Shown: positions 42,098-50,249 of the stretch, piece after piece
Position numbering within the stretch: the first letter of the stretch is position 1
Layout of the letters: the number at the start of each line of letters is the position of its first letter
Assembly (NCBI RefSeq): GCF_002067135.1
Contig: NZ_CP020105.1
Span: forward strand, 310,001-374,000
From: Spirosoma rigui
GTDB taxonomy: Bacteria; Bacteroidota; Bacteroidia; Cytophagales; Spirosomataceae
Length of the DNA: 64,000 bases
Direction: 5' to 3'
Position numbers and translations under genes: made by a program
Notes under the pieces: model-generated
What the model was told of the DNA's origin: nothing
Database searches by the model: none
What the model saw: only the letters and a program-made list of their open reading frames with translations

Positions 42098-44467
42098 ATG
42101 CGTACCGTTTCGTTCCTCCTGGCCCTGTTGTGGGTCGCTTTGCTCAACTGCATTGGGCAGACTCCAAATCGATATACCCTTGTTCCGCGGCCCGCGCAGC
42201 TTGAACCCCGACCGGGAGAATTCGTTCTCGGCCCTGGCACTACGTTCCTCGTACCCGCGGGCCTCCCTGCCCTGAAAACGGTCGTCGACTCCTTTGCCAG
42301 CCAGATCAACCGCAGCACAGGACTATCTATGGCCGTGCAAACTGGTACAGCCAGCCCTGCAGCAGGTACAAACCAGCTTGTGTTCATTACCTCCCGCGAT
42401 ACAACGCTTGGATCAGAAGGTTACCGGATTGATGCGACCGATAGTCGAATCACCGTGGAAGCTACTGCAACCAACGGCTTTTTCTACGCTGTGCAAACGC
42501 TGTACCAGTTATTACCACCGGCTATATTGGGTAAACCAGCAGTTGCCGGCACCGGCAAGCCCGCCTGGACCATTCCCGCCTGCCGGATTCAGGACCGCCC
42601 CCGCTACGTATACCGGGGGCTGCACCTCGACGTAAGCCGTCACTTCTTTTCGGTGCCCTTCATCAAACGGTACCTGGACCTGATGGCCCTGCACAAGTTT
42701 AATACGTTTCACTGGCATCTAACGGATGACCAGGGCTGGCGCATTGAAATAAAAAAATACCCCAAGCTCACGCAAGTTGGTGCCCAACGGCGCGAAACCA
42801 TCGTTGGGCACTACGATGACTACGACCCACAGGTATTCGACGGACAACCCTACGGCGGATTCTACACGCAGGACCAGGTGCGCGAGGTAGTTCGGTATGC
42901 CGCTGCCCGACACATTACGGTCGTACCCGAGATCGAACTGCCCGGCCACGCGCTGGCGGCCCTGGCGGCTTATCCTGAGCTTAGCTGCAATCCGTCCAGT
43001 ACGTATCAGCCCGCGACAAAGTGGGGTGTTTTCACGGATGTCTTCTGTCCTACGGAAACAACTTTTGGCTTTTTACAGGATGTCCTGACCGAAGTGATGA
43101 GTCTTTTTCCGGGCAAGTACATTCATATTGGTGGCGACGAGTGCCCCAAGGATGCCTGGCGAAAAAGCACATTTTGTCAGCAGCTTATCAAGCGCGAAGG
43201 CCTTAAAAACGAACACGAGCTACAACTCTACTTCATCAACCGGATCGATAAGTTCGTCACCGCCAAAGGCCGGCGAATCATTGGCTGGGACGAAATTCTG
43301 GAAGGGAATGGTCCCACCACCCGGTTGTCGCCCAAGGCTACGGTTATGAGCTGGCGCGGAACCAAAGGGGGTATTCAGGCCGCCCGCCAGCAACACGATG
43401 TCGTGATGACACCGGGTAAGTTCTGCTACCTCGACCATTACCAGGGTGATCCGGCCCTGGAGCCTACCGGCTTTGGCGACCTGCTGCCACTATCGCTGGT
43501 TTATTCCTACAACCCGACCCCGACTGAACTATCACCTGCCGAAGCAACCCACATTCTGGGTGCGCAGGGAAATGTCTGGACCGAGTATATCGATACGCCC
43601 GAGCAGGCCGAGTATATGGTCTGGCCACGGGCTGCGGCACTGGCTGAAGTGGTCTGGACACCCCTGGCCCTGAAAGACTATACCGATTTTTCCCGTCGGC
43701 TACCCACGCACCTGGCACGGCTGTCCAGTCTGAATGTCAACTACGCCCGCACCTTCTTCGATGCTACCCTGAGCGCCCAGCCTACGTCCGACGGCAAGGT
43801 GCAGGTAACGTTAACCAAAAATCCACTGGCGCCGGGCGAGCTTCGCTATACGGTCGATGGCAGCATCCCCTCCGGAGAATCGTCCCGCTACGAACAGCCG
43901 CTGGTTCTCGACCAGTCGACAACCGTCCGGACAGCTACGTTTCAGGGTAGCCAGCCATTGAGCCAGCTCGCTAAAGTACAAACGGAGTTCCTCGTCTCGA
44001 AAGCGACGGGTAAACCCTATACGCTCGTGAGCGCCCCAACGACCGGCCGCCCCGACAGAAACTACAGCCTTACCAACGGCGTCGTTGGCGGCATGGGCGG
44101 CTACGAACTGGCGAATGTTGTATCGTTTGCCAACGACATCAATCTGATCATCGACCTCGGTACCAGCCAGCCGGTGGAGGGTGTCCGGGTTGGGTTCGTG
44201 AAATATACCGCCAAAAATATGTGCCTGCCCAGACAGGTCGAGATTGCGGTATCTGACGACGGCAAAACGTTCCGGCCTGCGCTGACAACAAAGACCAACG
44301 CGGCCGAAGGGGGCAAGCGCGCCATTGTCCGGCTACCGTTCGATTTTCCGCCGACGACGGCCCGCTACGTACGCATTATTGCCCGTACCGTTGGCACCGT
44401 ACCCGCCGGCCTGCGCAACCCCGGCAAAGCTGCGCAAATGGCCGTGGACGAAATTGAAGTGCGGTAA
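42098..44467 (+). CDS. Beta-N-acetylhexosaminidase (GH20)
   Basis: A 789-residue exported enzyme. The ATG at 42098 starts the signal peptide (FLLALLWVALLNCIGQ). A GH20b alpha/beta domain (about 25-165) is followed by the catalytic barrel (about 168-510), with the D-E pair D347-E348 in HIGGDECPKDAW, plus HWHLTDDQGWRIE and GWDEILEG. A C-terminal chitobiase-type domain (about 550-640) precedes a discoidin-like beta-sandwich (about 650-789: NVVSFANDINLIIDLG). It removes terminal GlcNAc or GalNAc from chitin oligosaccharides or glycans, in the periplasm or outside. Confidence 0.92.
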   Translation: MRTVSFLLALLWVALLNCIGQTPNRYTLVPRPAQLEPRPGEFVLGPGTTFLVPAGLPALKTVVDSFASQINRSTGLSMAVQTGTASPAAGTNQLVFITSRDTTLGSEGYRIDATDSRITVEATATNGFFYAVQTLYQLLPPAILGKPAVAGTGKPAWTIPACRIQDRPRYVYRGLHLDVSRHFFSVPFIKRYLDLMALHKFNTFHWHLTDDQGWRIEIKKYPKLTQVGAQRRETIVGHYDDYDPQVFDGQPYGGFYTQDQVREVVRYAAARHITVVPEIELPGHALAALAAYPELSCNPSSTYQPATKWGVFTDVFCPTETTFGFLQDVLTEVMSLFPGKYIHIGGDECPKDAWRKSTFCQQLIKREGLKNEHELQLYFINRIDKFVTAKGRRIIGWDEILEGNGPTTRLSPKATVMSWRGTKGGIQAARQQHDVVMTPGKFCYLDHYQGDPALEPTGFGDLLPLSLVYSYNPTPTELSPAEATHILGAQGNVWTEYIDTPEQAEYMVWPRAAALAEVVWTPLALKDYTDFSRRLPTHLARLSSLNVNYARTFFDATLSAQPTSDGKVQVTLTKNPLAPGELRYTVDGSIPSGESSRYEQPLVLDQSTTVRTATFQGSQPLSQLAKVQTEFLVSKATGKPYTLVSAPTTGRPDRNYSLTNGVVGGMGGYELANVVSFANDINLIIDLGTSQPVEGVRVGFVKYTAKNMCLPRQVEIAVSDDGKTFRPALTTKTNAAEGGKRAIVRLPFDFPPTTARYVRIIARTVGTVPAGLRNPGKAAQMAVDEIEVR

Positions 44468-44519
44468 TTGAGACCAGGGTGACGAGAGGGATTGCGTACG
44501 CCCGCTTCTCCCTCCTTTC

Positions 44520-45365
44520 CTAGTCTTTCGTTGCCCACCCCATATAACACAGGCTCGTATCCCGGCCTTCGCGCATGACCATGCGGGTACTTAGCTGCCG
44601 GAATGTCCATTGCCCCGCAGTCCGTTTGCGTAGCCAGTAGAGGGTTTTCAGGATATTGTAGTTGGCGACCATACCGCGTGTGTTCCGGTTTGTCAGACCG
44701 TTCAGGATAAGCTTGGCCCGCAGTTCGCGGGGTTTGATGAACCGGTGGTAGAGGTGCTGATTGGGCTTCATGAACGCCCACCGCTTCCAGTCCTGCGCTA
44801 TTTTAATCAGAAACAGCCAGCTCAACCATGTGCGGTTAACTGTATCGTAAAGGAACAGGCCGCCCGGCTTCAGTACCCGACTTATCTCGGCCAGCACGGC
44901 GTCAATATCCTGTACATGTTCGAGCACATCGCAGCAGCTTACGTAGTCGAAGCTGGCATCGGCAAAGGGTAACCGCTCACCCGAACCAACGTAGTAGTCG
45001 ATAGCAATGCCTGCTTCGTGCGCATGCCGACGGCCTGTTTCGATGGCCGAGGCCGACGGGTCGATCCCCGTTACGTTCATCCCCATCCCGGCGAAGGCTT
45101 CGGCCAGGATACCGCCCCCGCAACCGACATCCAGTATAGTTCGGTTCAGCACATTCGATGGCTGCGCCCGTACCACCCGTTCGAAATAGCTAACCCGCGC
45201 TGGATTAACGGATGTCTTGAGCATAAAAAACAGTTCGTCGGGATTCCACCAGATATCATGATCTGCGTCGTAGACGGTATTATCCGTTACCTGTTCGGAT
45301 ACGGGGCGAAGGGAACTGGTTGTGAACTGACTCATGTAGCGGGGTGCTGGTTGCGGTTCGCTCAC
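44520..45365 (-). CDS. SAM-dependent methyltransferase (UbiG-like)
   Basis: A 281-residue class I methyltransferase. Motif I is ILDVGCGGGILAEAF, motif II GIDPSASAIE, motif post-I SFDYVSCCDVLEHVQD, and LKPGGLFLYDTVNRTW follows. The overall pattern resembles UbiG and related O-methyltransferases. Bacteroidota make menaquinone, not ubiquinone, so a ubiquinone role is unlikely and the true substrate is open. The start may instead be the ATG at 45335, ten codons inside. It converges on the GH20 gene. Confidence 0.85.
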   Translation of the reverse strand: MSEPQPAPRYMSQFTTSSLRPVSEQVTDNTVYDADHDIWWNPDELFFMLKTSVNPARVSYFERVVRAQPSNVLNRTILDVGCGGGILAEAFAGMGMNVTGIDPSASAIETGRRHAHEAGIAIDYYVGSGERLPFADASFDYVSCCDVLEHVQDIDAVLAEISRVLKPGGLFLYDTVNRTWLSWLFLIKIAQDWKRWAFMKPNQHLYHRFIKPRELRAKLILNGLTNRNTRGMVANYNILKTLYWLRKRTAGQWTFRQLSTRMVMREGRDTSLCYMGWATKD

Positions 45366-45422
45366 GGCGACGCCGGTTTGTCTTAACCCGTTTGCTGCCC
45401 TTTATGATTAGGCAGGAGGCCG

Positions 45423-45450
45423 TTGTAGCCGCATATTATTTGTAATTTTC
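45423..45450 (+). promoter_or_regulatory. Candidate promoter of the amino acid permease
   Basis: TTG (45423-45425) is followed after 17 bases by TAATTTTC (45443-45450), seven of eight matches to TAnnTTTG. It lies 50 bases before the GTG start. Pattern match only. Confidence 0.33.
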
Positions 45451-45500
45451 ACCAATCACGTGCTTCTTGTAGGTTAAATCACTTAAACTTCCCCCGTTCT

Positions 45501-46955
45501 GTGCAACCTGTTCAACCCGTCGCCGAGGAGAAAACCGAATTCAACCGCTCGCTGAGTCTTCTGGACTCTACCCTTATCGTCTCCGGCTCCATGATCGGCT
45601 CGGGCGTTTTCATCGTTACGGCCGACATGGCCCGTAACCTTGGTTCGTCGGGCTGGCTGCTCATGCTGTGGGTGTTAACGGGTGTGCTCACCGTAGCGGC
45701 TGCTCTCAGCTACGGCGAACTGGCCGGTATGATGCCCAAAGCGGGGGGGCAGTACATCTACATCCAGCGCGCCTACGGTCGGCTCACGGGCTTCGTCTAC
45801 GGCTGGACCGTCTTCACCGTTATCCAGTCGGGCGTTATTGCTGCGGTAGCGGTTGCCTTTACCAAGTTCTCCGCCGTGTTCATCCCTTCCCTTGGACCCG
45901 AGAATATTTTACTGGTACTCGGCCCGATCAAGGTCACCCTTGGATCGCTTTACGCCATCGGCAGTGTGGTGCTGCTCACTTGGCTCAACAGCCGGGGCGT
46001 TCAGAGCGGCAAGCTCATTCAGAATATATTCACCTCCGCCAAACTGATTGCCCTGCTCGGGTTGATCGTAGTGGGGATTGCCATGGGTTTGAACAGCGGC
46101 CTGCTTACGGCGAACCTCGCCAATGCCTGGGATGCCACGAGCACATCGGCGACGGGCGAAATTGTCCCGCTGGCGGGTATGGCACTGTTGCTGGCGTTCG
46201 GCACGTCGATGGTTGGTTCTATTTTCTCGGCCGATTCCTGGAACAACGTCACGTTTATTGCCGGAGAGATCAAAAATCCCCGCCGGAACATCCCGCTGGC
46301 GTTGTTCTTTGGGACGCTAACGGTTACGCTCATCTACCTGCTGGCTAACATTGCGTACCTGAGCCTGCTCCCGTTGAGCGGCTCGCCCACGGCAACGGAC
46401 GTCGTAGGACGAGGGTTGCAGTTTGCCACCGCCGACCGGGTCGGAACGGCCGCGGCTTCGGTCGTTTTCGGAAACCTGGGGGTGGGCATCATGGCGGTCC
46501 TGATCATGATCTCGACGTTTGGCTGTAACAACGGTCTAATCCTGGCGGGTGCCCGCTTGTACTACGCGATGGCAAAAGATGGTTTGTTTTTCGAACAGGC
46601 ATCACATCTTAACGAAAATGCCGTGCCGGCACGGGCCTTGTGGCTCCAGTGCGCCTGGGCTTCGGTACTGTGCCTGTCGGGTACGTACGGCGATCTGCTG
46701 GACTACTGCACATTTACGTCACTGGTTTTCTACATCGTCACCATCGGTGGTTTATTCATCCTGCGCCGTCGGGAACCCAACGCCGAGCGGCCTTACCGGG
46801 CATTCGGCTACCCCATCGTTCCTGCCCTGTATATGCTTATCGGGTTGGGCATCTGCTTCATTCTGCTCTATACCAAAACCTTCAATACGGGTATGGGTCT
46901 GCTCATTGCCGCTCTGGGTGTACCGGTCTATCTGATTACCCGCCGGAAGAAATAG
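45501..46955 (+). CDS. APC-family amino acid permease
   Basis: A 484-residue transporter with about twelve membrane helices, started at GTG 45501 since no ATG precedes the first helix. Helix 1 contains IVSGSMIGSGVFIV, the unwound substrate-binding segment of the APC fold. Helix 2 and the following loop read SYGELAGMMPKAGGQYIY. A helix-6 region (FGTSMVGSIFSADSWN) also matches. Probably imports an amino acid by cation or proton symport, or exchanges two amino acids. It stands alone and ends at a strong hairpin. Confidence 0.9.
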   Translation: MQPVQPVAEEKTEFNRSLSLLDSTLIVSGSMIGSGVFIVTADMARNLGSSGWLLMLWVLTGVLTVAAALSYGELAGMMPKAGGQYIYIQRAYGRLTGFVYGWTVFTVIQSGVIAAVAVAFTKFSAVFIPSLGPENILLVLGPIKVTLGSLYAIGSVVLLTWLNSRGVQSGKLIQNIFTSAKLIALLGLIVVGIAMGLNSGLLTANLANAWDATSTSATGEIVPLAGMALLLAFGTSMVGSIFSADSWNNVTFIAGEIKNPRRNIPLALFFGTLTVTLIYLLANIAYLSLLPLSGSPTATDVVGRGLQFATADRVGTAAASVVFGNLGVGIMAVLIMISTFGCNNGLILAGARLYYAMAKDGLFFEQASHLNENAVPARALWLQCAWASVLCLSGTYGDLLDYCTFTSLVFYIVTIGGLFILRRREPNAERPYRAFGYPIVPALYMLIGLGICFILLYTKTFNTGMGLLIAALGVPVYLITRRKK

Positions 46956-46978
46956 GTAACGTACATTCCCTCAGGGCG

Positions 46979-47039
46979 GGGGCCACCTAACCGACGTACA
47001 CCAGTCGCTCCCGACCGTGTACGTCGGTTAGGTGGCCCC
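46979..47039 (+). terminator. 23-base perfect hairpin after the permease gene
   Basis: 46979-47001 is the exact reverse complement of 47017-47039 around a 15-base loop, starting 24 bases behind the permease stop. No T tract follows. The position indicates a terminator, but the stem is much longer than usual. Confidence 0.65.
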
Positions 47040-47059
47040 TTCGGCGTCAATACCCGACC

Positions 47060-47350
47060 GGTCGCCCCCCGCCAACCCGTTACCCTGGCAATGTCAACCA
47101 AAGAAGCCACCAGCGCGGTAGTCGACGGATCATACCCCAACTCATCGTGCCGGAGCAGCCAGCCGGTGCCTAACAGGATCAACACAACGACGTTCCGCGA
47201 GACTGTGGACCAGACCAGCCCGTTTGGCCCGCATTCCGGCCGGAAGGGCTATCCGGTCGATAGAGCCGGGCATAGCCGCTGATCAGACCAGCTATGATCA
47301 GCCAGAAAGGCTACTAGGGCAAAAGTCGGGTTATCGTTTAGCAGGTACAT
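47060..47350 (-). pseudogene. Probable broken small membrane-protein gene
   Basis: The minus strand carries three protein-like segments in shifting frames. MYLLNDNPTFALVAFLA starts at ATG 47350. IIAGLISGYARLYRPDSPSG follows in another frame. LVWSTVSRNVVVLILLGTGW and LLRHDELGYDPST return to the first frame. Read through, they would make a membrane protein of about 95 residues with two hydrophobic helices. Without correction the first frame meets a TAG. The C-terminal frame runs on into the long hairpin, so the original end also seems lost. I do not recognise the family. Chance or assembly error are alternatives. Confidence 0.42.
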
Positions 47351-47635
47351 ACTATCGAGCGGGCCGCTGTTGCCAGAAAGCCCTACAAAACGCTACTCCA
47401 GTAAATGGAGCGGGCGGCATGAGCCGCCAGTTTAGTATGGCCTTCTATAATACCGGCTTCGTTTTCCGGTCAGCAAACCAAAGCCGGAAGCTGGTAATCA
47501 GGTAGCGGAGGAATCGTGCGGCCTGATTCCCGGTACCGGCGGCCCAAACCATACACCCGGCCGTTTGTTAAAATCAGTATAAAGCTCTCCCTGAAATACC
47601 TCCGCAATAAAATCGTTTAATCCAGTAGTACAATT
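47351..47635. other. Upstream region of the M23 peptidase gene, 285 bases
   Basis: No gene called. Together with the pseudogene and hairpin to the left, the stretch from the permease stop to the peptidase start is 680 bases without an intact gene. It is AT-rich over the last 80 bases, as expected for a promoter, but no perfect TAnnTTTG is present. Confidence 0.4.
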
Positions 47636-49006
47636 ATGGTAAACAGGAATACCCTTCGTCTCCTACTGATAGCATTGGTTATGGTCTGGGTTGTCGCCTG
47701 CACGGGCGTAGGCCCAACGACGGGTCTGTTCCGGTCGGCATCGCCCCACGATCAGTACGGTCAGTCGCTTAAGGCGGCCAATCTCGACAAAACAGCACTG
47801 GGAGCCGACTGGCTCGCAGCGGGCGAACGGGCTCTGCGTGACTCGCTTAAAATTACCGTTCCCTACCGGGAAAGCGGCTATTTCTCGGCCGAAAAGGCCT
47901 TTGCCGTAGGCTACCGGATGGATGCCCAGCGTGGCGATCGTTTTTTGGTCCGGGTAGAAACGCAGGGTCAAAAAGACGTGCAGGTTTTCATCGACGTACT
48001 GGCTCTGGAAAGCCGACAGCGTACCAGCCCTGTAGCTGCGTCGAAGGCCGACACCAACGTACTGGCCTGGGAACCCCGCCGTACGCAATCCTACCTCATC
48101 CGTATCCAGCCCGAACTGCTTCGGAGTGGCCGGTATACCATTTCGATCACGCGCGAACCAGCTCTGAGTTTTCCCGTTCAGGGGCGTGACAGCCGGCAGA
48201 TCAGCAGTTTCTTTGGCGTACCACGCGATGGCGGTCGACGGCGGCACGAAGGAGTCGACATTTTTGCTCCCCGCGGAACACCGGCAGTAGCCTCCGTCAA
48301 CGGCACTATTTCGGGCGTGGCCAGTACCAGCCTGGGCGGCAACGTAGCGTTCCTCACCGACAACGACCGCAACATACGGCTATACTACGCACACCTGGAC
48401 AGCTGGAATGTAAAAAACGGGCAGCGGGTGTCTATCGGCGATACCATTGGTTTCGTAGGCAATACGGGTAATGCCCGCACTACGGGTCCGCATCTCCATT
48501 TTGGAATTTATGGGTTCAGCGAAGGCGCTACTGACCCGCTACCGTTCATCCGGCTCGGGCGGGGTCCCGCCAAACAGTCGCTGCTGGCCCCCGAGCGGCT
48601 GGGCGATTCAGTGCGCATAGCTACCGTGAAAACGGCGGTACGACCCGCCCCCACTGCCGACGCGCCCATGCTGCGGGAGCTACCCAAAGCGTCGCCCCTG
48701 ACCATCGTGGGGGGTACGGCAGCCTGGCTACGGGTGGAATTGCCCGATGGGGTAACCGGCTACGTGTCCAGTGCCGCAACCGAATCCGTTAACAGACCCC
48801 TGCGCAAACTAACGCTACCCAAAGCCAGCGACCTGCTGGATGCGGCAAATCCATCGGCGGCTACGATCGATACGTTACCAACGGGTTTGGCGGTGGAAGT
48901 ACTGGGGGGAACGGACCGCTTTTTACTGGTGCGGAGAACGAACGGACAAACGGGCTGGCTCTCTACCCGAGATACCCCGGCACCCGGCAACCAGACGCGC
49001 CGGTAA
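47636..49006 (+). CDS. M23 metallopeptidase lipoprotein with SH3-like domains
   Basis: A 456-residue lipoprotein (lipobox VWVVAC, C22). Residues about 60-175 form a beta-rich domain. The M23 LytM domain spans about 180-310 and has the complete zinc and catalytic set: H204 and D208 (RRHEGVDIF), H253 (YYAHLD), and H286 and H288 (GPHLHFG). Two SH3-like repeats follow (about 330-385 and 395-447, each ending GYVSS or GWLST). It probably cleaves peptidoglycan cross-links. The complete site argues for an active enzyme rather than an EnvC-like activator. Confidence 0.9.
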   Translation: MVNRNTLRLLLIALVMVWVVACTGVGPTTGLFRSASPHDQYGQSLKAANLDKTALGADWLAAGERALRDSLKITVPYRESGYFSAEKAFAVGYRMDAQRGDRFLVRVETQGQKDVQVFIDVLALESRQRTSPVAASKADTNVLAWEPRRTQSYLIRIQPELLRSGRYTISITREPALSFPVQGRDSRQISSFFGVPRDGGRRRHEGVDIFAPRGTPAVASVNGTISGVASTSLGGNVAFLTDNDRNIRLYYAHLDSWNVKNGQRVSIGDTIGFVGNTGNARTTGPHLHFGIYGFSEGATDPLPFIRLGRGPAKQSLLAPERLGDSVRIATVKTAVRPAPTADAPMLRELPKASPLTIVGGTAAWLRVELPDGVTGYVSSAATESVNRPLRKLTLPKASDLLDAANPSAATIDTLPTGLAVEVLGGTDRFLLVRRTNGQTGWLSTRDTPAPGNQTRR

Positions 49007-49013
49007 AGCAGCC

Positions 49014-49310
49014 CTACCGCGACAGACCTGTTATCTCCCGCAGCCTGCGTAGGGGTTCACTGGTTGGCAGTTGTCTCCAGGAGGTACTGACCGATCTGTC
49101 GGTGCGTGTCGAGTCGCAATCCTGCAGCCGCTCTTTCAGGGTACGGATCTGTCGCTGCTGCCGAAATAAATGGCGTTTAAGATCCGTCGCCTGGTCTTCG
49201 AGTCGCTGGTGTCGTTGATCCGCCACACTAAGCATAGCCACTATTCCCACTAGTAACAAAACTACTATGGCTAACAGTGAGTAAACAGCAGATCGGTTTG
49301 ACGATGACAT
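49014..49310 (-). CDS. Small membrane-anchored coiled-coil protein
   Basis: A 98-residue protein with one N-terminal membrane helix (YSLLAIVVLLLVGIVAML) and a following charged coiled coil (QRHQRLEDQATDLKRHLFRQ and onwards to about residue 68). It resembles FtsL/FtsB-like or DivIC-like small bitopic proteins in architecture only. It converges on the M23 peptidase gene, seven bases between stops. Function unknown. Confidence 0.6.
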   Translation of the reverse strand: MSSSNRSAVYSLLAIVVLLLVGIVAMLSVADQRHQRLEDQATDLKRHLFRQQRQIRTLKERLQDCDSTRTDRSVSTSWRQLPTSEPLRRLREITGLSR

Positions 49311-49356
49311 GCAAGCGTAGAAAAGGCAACAAATTAACGAAAAGGCTCAGGCATAA

Positions 49357-49388
49357 AAAAGCCTGCAACCGCATGGCTACAGGCTTTT
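49357..49388 (-). terminator. Terminator of the DUF4136 gene
   Basis: AAAAGCCTG (49357-49365) pairs with CAGGCTTTT (49380-49388), and on the minus strand the stem continues into a run of six T. It is 20 bases behind the DUF4136 stop. The T-rich right arm would also allow termination on the plus strand. Confidence 0.8.
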
Positions 49389-49408
49389 CACGAATGTATA
49401 CCGGCTGA

Positions 49409-49975
49409 TTAGCGGGCTGCGCCGTAATCCTGTCCTGCACTTTCAGGGAAATTTTTCATGATGCTGGTCACCGTTTCGCGGAATGCCTGATCGCGCTCCC
49501 GCTCTTTGTTCCGGTTGTTCAGCTGACCCGTAGCCCAACCCTGCCAGATGATATCATTGGTGCGGGCATCCGACACGTTGATCACTACGCGATTCTCTTC
49601 ATACTGGCGTGAGTAGGTGTTGCCACCGCCACCGTACCACCACGAATAGGGCGAATACATGTTGTTCGACTGAATTTGCTGCTTGTCTTTCGAGTCCATA
49701 AAGAACCGAACAACAAGATCGGCTTCACCCTGCGTAACCGGTTTGTAGCCGCGGGCTTTGAGCGATTGGTCCAACGCGTCGGCAATCCGGCGCTGGTTCA
49801 GGTTGCTGCCCACGATGGGGTCAGCGTTGCGGGTGCGGTCAGCTTCGATACGGTAGGTCGCGAACTGCCGAACGTTAACCTTCGGGTCGTAGTCGTATTT
49901 GACCGTGATGGCCGGCGCGCAGGACGCCAGCGTACCGGCGACAAACAGACTGGTGATTATTGCTTTGATCTTCAT
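49409..49975 (-). CDS. DUF4136 lipoprotein
   Basis: A 188-residue lipoprotein starting at ATG 49975, which gives a lipoprotein signal peptide (ITSLFVAGTLASC, lipid Cys at 19). The DUF4136 domain fills the rest. It contains ITVKYDYDPKVNVRQFATYR at the start, then RRIADALDQSLKARGYK, DLVVRFF and VINVSDARTNDIIWQGWATG. DUF4136 is widespread in Bacteroidota as an envelope lipoprotein of unknown role. It is located upstream of its own terminator and stands alone. Confidence 0.9.
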   Translation of the reverse strand: MKIKAIITSLFVAGTLASCAPAITVKYDYDPKVNVRQFATYRIEADRTRNADPIVGSNLNQRRIADALDQSLKARGYKPVTQGEADLVVRFFMDSKDKQQIQSNNMYSPYSWWYGGGGNTYSRQYEENRVVINVSDARTNDIIWQGWATGQLNNRNKERERDQAFRETVTSIMKNFPESAGQDYGAAR

Positions 49976-50249
49976 GTTAGTTTTTGTTAGCTGGCTTGTC
50001 AACCGACTAGATAACGTTACTGGCTTACTACTTGGTATAGGACACTTAAATAACGAAAGCGGCTACCAATTAGTTCGTATTCCGAGCCCTGACCAGCAAG
50101 CCAGCAGCCGACCTAATTGACTTACTATCAGTACATTACTCTCCCATTAATACCAGAACATCCGTTGGCGTATCTTCGGTGCAAAAACACCCACAATTAA
50201 CGTTTTTTAACAGAGAAAACAAGGCATCCCAACAGTCTTGCCCGTCCAC

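Noticed and set aside
44520..45365. Ubiquinone biosynthesis UbiG
   Set aside because: Only a general resemblance; Bacteroidota use menaquinone, so the ubiquinone role was not assigned.
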